Below, in pieces: positions 58,334 through 64,000 of a stretch of DNA of 64,000 nucleotides (position 1 is the first letter of the stretch; every line of letters starts with the position of its first letter). The stretch comes from an uncultured Dokdonia sp. (lineage in GTDB: Bacteria > Bacteroidota > Bacteroidia > Flavobacteriales > Flavobacteriaceae). The stretch is from positions 310,001-374,000 of the forward strand of contig NZ_CANLNH010000001.1 in NCBI RefSeq assembly GCF_947492535.1, written 5' to 3'. The position numbers and the translations under genes were made by a program. The notes beneath the pieces were generated by a model. It ran no database searches. It was given only the letters and a program-made list of their open reading frames with translations, and was not told the origin of the DNA.

Positions 58334-59434
58334 CTATGCAGTCACTTTTACAGGTTGCATTCCCATTTCACGTAAATGACGGAAATGTGCCATAATAGCT
58401 TTGCGTGTAGTCTCATACTCAAAATACGGTAAGTTGAACTCTTTTGCAGTTTCTTTTACAATCTTACTAATTTTAGTATAATGTACGTGACTTACATGTG
58501 GGAATATATGATGTTCTACTTGGTGATTTAAACCTCCAGAAAACCAATTCATAATACGGTTTTTAGTAGAGAAGTTTACAGTAGTGAATAACTGGTGTAT
58601 AGCCCACGTGTTTTTCATGGTACCTGTTTCATCTGGTAAAGGCATATGTGCTTCTTCTACCATATGTGCTAATTGAAATATCAAACTTAGAATTACCCCA
58701 GCAGTGTAATGCATGATAAAGAATCCTAATAATACTTTCCACCATACGATATCAGAAACAACCAAAGGAATTACAATCCACATACTGATATAGATGAGTT
58801 TTGTAATAACAAGTGTACTCCATTGTTTAGTAGGGCTCTGTAATTTCCCATATGATAATTTACGCTTCAGGTATCTTTTCATTTGTGTGATATCTGCAGT
58901 AATTACCCAGTTTATTGTAAGAAGTCCGTACAAAATAAATGAATAGTAATGCTGGAATTTGTGGTGTTTATGCCATTTTCCGTGCTTTGAAAAACGCAAT
59001 ACTCGTCCAGCTTCCATGTCTTCATCATGACCGTGTATATTTGTGTATGTGTGATGTAAGACATTGTGTTGTACTTGCCAATTGTATACATTACCTGCAA
59101 GAATGTAAATGCTACTTCCCATGAGTTTATTTACCCACTTTTTACTTGAGAATGAACCGTGATTTCCATCATGCATCACGTTCATTCCTACACCAGCCAT
59201 TCCTATACCCATAACTACGGTTAAGAGTAATTGGACCCATCCAGGCATATCGAGTGTTAAGAATAAGAAATAAGGAGTTAAATACATTGCAAACATAACA
59301 ATAGCTTTGCCGTATAATTTCCAGTTTCCTGTGCGTTTTATATTATTATCTTTAAAGTAAGTGTTTACACGCTTATTTAATGTTCTGAAGAATTTAGCAG
59401 AATCTACGCGTGAAAATTTAATAGTGGTTTCCAT
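58334..59434 (-). CDS. Membrane fatty acid (acyl-CoA) desaturase
   Basis: The 366-residue membrane di-iron enzyme has all three histidine boxes: HDGNHGS, HNVLHHTYTNIHGHD and, near the C-terminus, NHQVEHHIFPHVSHVHY. The Q-V-E-H-H form of the third box resembles front-end and linoleoyl-CoA-type desaturases. Four hydrophobic segments are visible (such as AIVMFAMYLTPYFLFLTL and LLLTVVMGIGMAGVGMNVMH). It introduces double bonds into acyl chains, probably adjusting membrane fluidity. There is no fused cytochrome b5 domain. It is divergent from rsmG, with a gap of about 190 bp. Confidence 0.92.
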   Translation of the reverse strand: METTIKFSRVDSAKFFRTLNKRVNTYFKDNNIKRTGNWKLYGKAIVMFAMYLTPYFLFLTLDMPGWVQLLLTVVMGIGMAGVGMNVMHDGNHGSFSSKKWVNKLMGSSIYILAGNVYNWQVQHNVLHHTYTNIHGHDEDMEAGRVLRFSKHGKWHKHHKFQHYYSFILYGLLTINWVITADITQMKRYLKRKLSYGKLQSPTKQWSTLVITKLIYISMWIVIPLVVSDIVWWKVLLGFFIMHYTAGVILSLIFQLAHMVEEAHMPLPDETGTMKNTWAIHQLFTTVNFSTKNRIMNWFSGGLNHQVEHHIFPHVSHVHYTKISKIVKETAKEFNLPYFEYETTRKAIMAHFRHLREMGMQPVKVTA

Positions 59435-59601
59435 ATAATAGTAAATAGTACCTTTTAGTTTAATACTTTCTCAAGGCATAATTATAATTGTTTTAAGGGG
59501 GTAGCTTTATGAAAAGCGGAAACTCAAAACGTATACTACAAAAATAACGATATATTCCAGAATCATACCTGTCTTCTGTGAAAATTAACGTGTAATTTAG
59601 G

Positions 59602-59609
59602 TACTTTTG
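59602..59609 (+). promoter_or_regulatory. Candidate -7 element for rsmG
   Basis: TACTTTTG is identical to the rpsL -7 element. A start about 7 bases later would begin the transcript after the GTG at 59609, supporting ATG 59627 as the start codon. No TTG is found at the usual spacing. Confidence 0.45.
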
Positions 59610-59626
59610 TGAAAGAATTTTACCTT

Positions 59627-60256
59627 ATGGATATCATTACAAAATACTTTCCAAATCTCACGGAAGAGCAAATAGCACAATTTTCAAAATTAAAGGACTT
59701 ATATAAAGACTGGAATTTGAAGATAAATGTTGTAAGTCGTAAGGATATAGATGAAATCTATTTGCGTCATGTACTTCACTCTTTAGGTATTGCAAAAGTG
59801 ATGAAATTTCAAGAAGGGGCTCACGTTTTAGATGTAGGAACTGGAGGGGGATTTCCTGGTATCCCATTAGCAATATTGTTTCCTGAAACTCAATTTCATC
59901 TTGTAGATAGTATTGGTAAGAAAATCAAAGTAGTAGATGAGGTAGTTCTGGGATTGGGACTTACGAATGTAAAAACTACAAATGATCGTGTAGAAAATGT
60001 ACCAGGGCAATATGACTTTATAGTAAGTAGAGCGGTAGCGCAAATGGAAACGTTTGTTCGTTGGGTACGAAGCCACATTAAAAAGAAAAGTACACACGAA
60101 CTTAAAAATGGATTATTATACTTAAAAGGAGGGGATTTGACAGAAGAGCTTGCAAAGTTCTCAAGTGCACAAATTTATAACCTTACATCATATTACGAAG
60201 AAGACTTTTTTGAAACAAAAAAAGTAGTATATCTTCCTATGAAATATAAAGGTTAA
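59627..60256 (+). CDS. rsmG: 16S rRNA (guanine-527-N7)-methyltransferase
   Basis: The 209-residue GidB/RsmG methyltransferase starts MDIITKYFPNLTEEQIAQFS at ATG 59627; an in-frame GTG at 59609 is less likely given the -7 element overlapping it. The SAM-binding motif HVLDVGTGGGFPGIPLAILF is clear, with LVDSIGKKIKVVDEV and VSRAVAQMETFVRW following. It methylates G527 in the decoding region of 16S rRNA, and loss gives low-level streptomycin resistance in other bacteria. It is a single gene here. Confidence 0.95.
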   Translation: MDIITKYFPNLTEEQIAQFSKLKDLYKDWNLKINVVSRKDIDEIYLRHVLHSLGIAKVMKFQEGAHVLDVGTGGGFPGIPLAILFPETQFHLVDSIGKKIKVVDEVVLGLGLTNVKTTNDRVENVPGQYDFIVSRAVAQMETFVRWVRSHIKKKSTHELKNGLLYLKGGDLTEELAKFSSAQIYNLTSYYEEDFFETKKVVYLPMKYKG

Positions 60257-60349
60257 TTTTTTTCTATTTTTCTTCTGAATCTAAAATATTGATAACCATT
60301 AGTTTAAATATTTAAATAAAATATTTTTTACTTTTTTTTTACACATTGG

Positions 60350-60377
60350 GCAACCTTTTTTAAAAACGTTGCGTCTA
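60350..60377 (+). promoter_or_regulatory. ECF-type self-promoter of the sigma factor gene
   Basis: GCAACC (60350-60355), a 16-bp spacer and CGTCTA (60372-60377) resemble the -35 AAC motif and -10 CGTC motif of ECF sigma promoters, not the housekeeping TTG/TAnnTTTG type. This suggests autoregulation. Confidence 0.6.
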
Positions 60378-60405
60378 TGTAAATAGAAACCATCTTATAG
60401 AATTG

Positions 60406-60966
60406 ATGAAAGTCATACAATTTACAAACGAGAAACAACTCATTAAAAAAGCGATTAAGCAAGATCGATCTGCGCAGCGTCGTTTGTATGAGTTACATTC
60501 ACCTAAAATGCTTAGTGTTTGTAGATACTATATAAAGGATATTCATCAAGCGGAAGAAGCAATGTGTAATGGGTTTTTAAAAGTATTTACATATTTACAT
60601 AGTTTTAAACAAGAAGGAAGTTTTGAAGGATGGATTCGAAGAATAATGGTAAGAGAGAGTATTTCTTATTTGCGAACTGTTAAAAAATTATATTTCTCTG
60701 AAGATGGGGATTTTGAAACAGGTGATAGTGTAAATAATATAAAGAGTGAGTTGGATGTATCTCATATACAACAACTTATAGATGAATTGCCAGAAGGATA
60801 TCGTGTTGTTTTTGTGATGTATGCAATAGAAGGGTATAAACATAAGGAAATAGCAAAATCATTAGGGATATCTGAGAGTACTTCAAAATCACAATTATTT
60901 AAAGCACGTAAGTTATTACAGTCTAAGTTAAACGCACAAAATAAATTAAGTTATGGCACCGATTAA
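60406..60966 (+). CDS. ECF-type RNA polymerase sigma-70 factor
   Basis: This 186-residue sigma factor has region 2 (RRLYELHSPKMLSVCRYYIK, EAMCNGFLKVFTYLHSF, FEGWIRRIMVRESISYLR) and region 4 with a helix-turn-helix (LPEGYRVVFVMYAIEGYKHK, EIAKSLGISESTSKSQLFKA). ATG 60406 is chosen; a TTG one codon earlier is unlikely. An ECF-like promoter lies just upstream. Its gene overlaps the next, a membrane protein gene, by 14 bp, the usual setting for a sigma and anti-sigma pair. Confidence 0.92.
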   Translation: MKVIQFTNEKQLIKKAIKQDRSAQRRLYELHSPKMLSVCRYYIKDIHQAEEAMCNGFLKVFTYLHSFKQEGSFEGWIRRIMVRESISYLRTVKKLYFSEDGDFETGDSVNNIKSELDVSHIQQLIDELPEGYRVVFVMYAIEGYKHKEIAKSLGISESTSKSQLFKARKLLQSKLNAQNKLSYGTD

Positions 60967-61795
60967 GCTAGAAGATAATATGAAGGAGCGTTTAGAAGAG
61001 CGTACGATAGAGCCAACAATGGCTGCTTGGGATAAAATTTCCTCACAACTTGACATTGAGCAAGGAGCAAAAAAAAATAGACGCGTATTATGGATGTCTA
61101 TTGCTGCTAGTTTTGTAGGAGGAGCTCTGATTGCATTGTTTGTATTTCAAAATATGGATACAATGGATACATCACCAGAATTAGTAAATACTGATAACGA
61201 GTCATTATTCTTAGATCCAACAAAAGAAACGGTAAAAGATCAAGGGATTAAAAATCAAAAGACGCAACAAATTGAAGAAGCAGTTGTACAAGAAACAACG
61301 ACTTCAACTCAAGAATTAGAAGCTGAAAAGCAGAAAGATAAAACGAAGAGTGTAACTAAGAAAAACATAAAAACAGCTTCCTTAGGAATCAATAAGGATA
61401 CTGTAATTGCACAAAATACTAAAGAGGCAACTAGTGTAAAACAAGAAACTGTAGTTGTATCTGTTCAAAAACAAGAGATTCAGAATACTACTACTATAGA
61501 AGATCCAAAAGATATTGAGAAAATAATAACTCAAAATACAGGAGAAGCAGTTGCTCAGGTAGGAAATAAAGAATCTGTTACAGATGTAGAAATTGAAGCG
61601 CTTCTTAAAGATGCGCAAAGAGAGATTGTAAGTAAACAAATATTCAATCAAAATACGAACACAGTAGATGCAAATGCCTTACTTCTAGACGTAGAAGCAG
61701 AGGTAGCACCAACATCTTTTAGGAACAAAATATTCGAAGTGATAGCCGAAGGATATGAAAAAGCAAAAGATGCAGTCGTTAATAGAAACAATTAG
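60953..61795 (+). CDS. Putative anti-sigma-like membrane protein
   Basis: The 280-residue protein has an N-terminal part of about 40 residues (LEERTIEPTMAAWDKISSQL), one transmembrane helix (WMSIAASFVGGALIALFVF, about residues 45-65), and a long, low-complexity Gln/Thr/Lys/Glu-rich periplasmic region. It overlaps the sigma gene and starts at ATG 60953 or possibly 60980. The short cytoplasmic segment, single helix and position suggest an anti-sigma role, but no recognised zinc anti-sigma motif is present. The extended region could span toward the outer membrane protein encoded next. Confidence 0.6.
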   Translation: MAPIKLEDNMKERLEERTIEPTMAAWDKISSQLDIEQGAKKNRRVLWMSIAASFVGGALIALFVFQNMDTMDTSPELVNTDNESLFLDPTKETVKDQGIKNQKTQQIEEAVVQETTTSTQELEAEKQKDKTKSVTKKNIKTASLGINKDTVIAQNTKEATSVKQETVVVSVQKQEIQNTTTIEDPKDIEKIITQNTGEAVAQVGNKESVTDVEIEALLKDAQREIVSKQIFNQNTNTVDANALLLDVEAEVAPTSFRNKIFEVIAEGYEKAKDAVVNRNN

Positions 61796-61870
61796 AAAAA
61801 TAATTCATCAACAAGTTTTTTAAAATGCCTTAATCACGCATAATTTTAAGAAACATAATTCACTACCATT

Positions 61871-62914
61871 ATGAAAAAAATAATAGTATTCGTCTTAGTG
61901 ACGACCATGGGATTCTTTGCCCAAAATGTACAAGCTCAGAAAGTAAAAATGGAAACTTCTGAGGAGAAAATAGAAGTCTTAAAAGCGAGAAAAGACGAAG
62001 TTGTTGAACTTGAGAAAAAAGCGCTGAAACGTGAAGTGAGAGCTATCATGAATCGTCTGGATAAAGGGGAGATAACTGAGGAAAAAGCAGAAGAGCTTAA
62101 AAAAGAAGTTGCAGAAAAACGCGCTTTAAATATAGAAAACCGAATGGCAGTTATCGATAATCAAATTGCTTTATTAGAACGCAATGGAGTTTGGAGTAGT
62201 AATGTTGTTTGGGATGGTGAAGTTTTAAAAGATATTGTTAATAGAAGAAAAAATAGAAAACCAGAGCATTATAGACGTACACGTTCTGATTTTGTTTTTG
62301 CTTTTGGATTAAATAATACACTTGCAGACGGAAGATCTTTAGATGATTCTCCATATAGAATTGGAGGGAGTCGTTTTGCAGAATTAGGATGGGCTTGGAC
62401 TACTCGTGTTTTTGAAAATAGTGGTTGGCTACGCGTTAAATATGGATTTTCATTCCAATTTAATGGGCTGAAACCTGAAGATGATCAATTTTTTGTAAGA
62501 GACGGAGATATGGTTGCATTGCAAGAATTTGATAGAAGCCTAGATAAGAGTAAATTAAGATTTGATAACCTAGTATTTCCAGTTCATTTTGAATTTGGTC
62601 CTTCAAGACGAAAAGAAAAAGGTGATGATGTAAGTTTTTCAACGCATAATAAATTTAAAATTGGAGTTGGAGGGTATGCTGGTTTCAATATTGGAACAGT
62701 ACAAAAATTAAAATTTGATAATGATGAAGGTGATAAAGTGAAGCAGAAAAGCCGTGGAGGTTTGAATACAAATAACCTTGTATATGGTTTGAGTGGTTAT
62801 TTAGGATATGATAATATAGGAATATATGTAAAATATGATCTTAATCCGGTCTTTAAAGACAATCTAGTAGATGAGCGAAATATATCATTAGGTCTTCGAT
62901 TTGATTTGGATTAA
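61871..62914 (+). CDS. Outer membrane beta-barrel protein with N-terminal coiled coil
   Basis: The 347-residue protein has a signal peptide (MKKIIVFVLVTTMGFFAQ, cut near VQAQ). A charged helical region of about 90 residues (KIEVLKARKDEVVELEKKAL and onwards) probably forms a coiled coil. A beta-barrel domain then runs from DFVFAFGLNNTLADG to the end (NISLGLRFDLD). It follows the sigma and anti-sigma-like genes after 75 bp and could be their target or sensor in an envelope stress circuit. I know no named family. A palindrome-type terminator follows. Confidence 0.7.
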   Translation: MKKIIVFVLVTTMGFFAQNVQAQKVKMETSEEKIEVLKARKDEVVELEKKALKREVRAIMNRLDKGEITEEKAEELKKEVAEKRALNIENRMAVIDNQIALLERNGVWSSNVVWDGEVLKDIVNRRKNRKPEHYRRTRSDFVFAFGLNNTLADGRSLDDSPYRIGGSRFAELGWAWTTRVFENSGWLRVKYGFSFQFNGLKPEDDQFFVRDGDMVALQEFDRSLDKSKLRFDNLVFPVHFEFGPSRRKEKGDDVSFSTHNKFKIGVGGYAGFNIGTVQKLKFDNDEGDKVKQKSRGGLNTNNLVYGLSGYLGYDNIGIYVKYDLNPVFKDNLVDERNISLGLRFDLD

Positions 62915-62962
62915 GCAATAAGAAGCTACTTTGTTTCGATAAATTCCGTTTTTGTGAAGGTG

Positions 62963-62990
62963 TTCCGCTTTCGCGAAAGCGGAATTTTTT
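62963..62990 (+). terminator. Palindrome copy 11 acting as a terminator
   Basis: TTCCGCTTTCGC and GCGAAAGCGGAA form a 22-bp palindrome directly followed by TTTTTT, a typical rho-independent terminator, 48 bp after the beta-barrel gene. This copy shows that the repeat can serve as a terminator stem. Confidence 0.85.
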
Positions 62991-63088
62991 AATTAATTAA
63001 AAGGAGTTGTTTATTTCTTATTGATAGGGAAAGTTGTATAATGATCAATTATGCGATATGAAGTATCTTTGAGTAGCAACCAAATGTT

Positions 63089-64000
63089 ATGAAGAAATTA
63101 ATTGATAAGATACTAGCGTTAGAGAATATATCAAAAGAATTAGAACCTACTAAAAAAGAGAGAAACCTTCTCAATCAAGAAGTTCAGTCGTATGCAAATA
63201 CGTTTATTGAAACGCTCAAAACAAAACCAGCTTTTAGCGAAGGGCAAGTGGATAGTGCTAAGCTAAAGATGAGTGCTAATAAACAGTCATTGACTACATT
63301 ATTAACATCGTACGCTAGTGAAGTTGCAGATCAGGGCATTAAGCCAGCCTCCGGTGGACATCTTGGGTATATTCCTGGAGGCGGAATTTATACAGCAGCG
63401 CTGGCAGATTTTTTAGCAGCATTTACAAACGAATATGCAGGGATGTATTTTGGTTCGCCAGGTGCGGTCACAATAGAAAATGAATTGCTCGATTGGATGA
63501 AGAGTGTCTTTGGTTTCCCTAAAGAAGCCATCGGTAATTTAACGTCAGGAGGATCTATCGCAAACTTAATTGCATTAACTGCTGCTCGAGATAAACACCA
63601 AGTTAAAAACGAGAGAATACCCAAGAGTGTTATCTATATGAGTCCTCAGGTACATCATTGTATTCATAAAGCAATTCGGATTATAGGGATGGAAGATATT
63701 CAGGTTCGTTTGTTAAAACTTGATACCTCATCAAAAATAGATTCGAAAACATTAAGTGAGGCAATCGAGCAAGATCTTCAAGATGGATTACACCCTTTTA
63801 TGATCATCGCCTCTGCAGGAACAACAGATACAGGAGCTATAGATCCTTTAGAGGAAATAGGAAATATCGCAAAACAGCATAATCTGTGGTATCATATAGA
63901 TGGAGCATATGGAGGGTTTTTTATACTCTGTGATGAGAAAAAAGAACTCTTTAAAGGAATTGAAATGGCCGATTCCCTAGTGATAGACCCTCATAAAAGT
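63089..64000 (+). CDS. PLP-dependent decarboxylase (group II), 3' end missing
   Basis: The 304 codons from ATG 63089 run off the right edge. The protein starts MKKLIDKILALENISKELEP and has GHLGYIPGGGIYTAALADFL, the PLP-binding NLTSGGSIANLIALTAARDK, SPQVHHCIHKAIRIIGM, ASAGTTDTGAIDPL, WYHIDGAYGGFF and the Schiff-base lysine in VIDPHKS, the last residues visible. This is the aromatic-L-amino-acid / glutamate decarboxylase group (pyridoxal_deC). Substrate cannot be given. A slightly earlier ATG at 63084 is closed by a stop after one codon. Confidence 0.92.
   Translation, partial: MKKLIDKILALENISKELEPTKKERNLLNQEVQSYANTFIETLKTKPAFSEGQVDSAKLKMSANKQSLTTLLTSYASEVADQGIKPASGGHLGYIPGGGIYTAALADFLAAFTNEYAGMYFGSPGAVTIENELLDWMKSVFGFPKEAIGNLTSGGSIANLIALTAARDKHQVKNERIPKSVIYMSPQVHHCIHKAIRIIGMEDIQVRLLKLDTSSKIDSKTLSEAIEQDLQDGLHPFMIIASAGTTDTGAIDPLEEIGNIAKQHNLWYHIDGAYGGFFILCDEKKELFKGIEMADSLVIDPHKS

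Noticed and set aside
59609-59626. A GTG start for rsmG
   Set aside because: It overlaps a TACTTTTG promoter element and adds residues before the conserved MDII start region.

Overview
The window is a chromosomal stretch from an AT-rich member of the Bacteroidota, most likely a marine Flavobacteriaceae. The support is two SusC/SusD nutrient-uptake pairs, DUF5723 and DUF4397 proteins, a type IX secretion sorting domain, TAnnTTTG -7 promoter elements with TTG 19 bp upstream, and the Bacteroidota arrangement in which the str genes run straight into the S10, spc and alpha genes. A Dokdonia-like genus is possible but is only an impression. I saw no phage, transposon, plasmid, tRNA, rRNA or CRISPR signal, so this looks like core genome.

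Layout: 1-393 is the start of a DUF1569 gene. 537-3213 is radC, a polysaccharide-deacetylase-like gene and a HAD nucleotidase, closely packed. 3269-9406 is an envelope operon: lipoprotein, DUF5723 protein, secreted protein and a giant FG-GAP/ASPIC-UnbV lipoprotein. 9417-12264 holds rarA, a rhomboid protease and an RlmB-type methyltransferase. 12334-25270 holds two SusC-SusD-lipoprotein loci on the minus strand, separated by a secreted orphan protein, with the same promoter-like block ahead of both SusC genes. 25688-27385 is an Omp85-type protein.

27572-44560 is the translation superoperon: rpsL, rpsG, fusA, rpsJ, then rplC to rplQ including secY, infA and rpoA. It has an attenuator-like leader between rpsJ and rplC, a structured leader before rpsD, and a strong terminator after rplQ. 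rpmD and rpmJ are short genes inside it. 44703-53306 holds a paralogue of the secreted orphan, carA, eno, an 898-bp gap with tandem hairpins, gltA, an amidinotransferase-fold enzyme, a lipoprotein and purT. 53342-62914 holds a DUF4397/T9SS protein, a DUF885 peptidase, an aminotransferase, a fatty acid desaturase, rsmG and a three-gene ECF sigma module with a self-promoter-like sequence. The window ends inside a PLP-dependent decarboxylase gene.

The most unusual feature is a 14-16 bp palindrome, core GCTTTCGCGAAAGC, with 11 full copies and about five decayed ones scattered through genes and gaps. Several copies extend the palindrome with different but self-complementary flanks, which suggests a hairpin or mobile palindromic unit rather than a fixed binding word.
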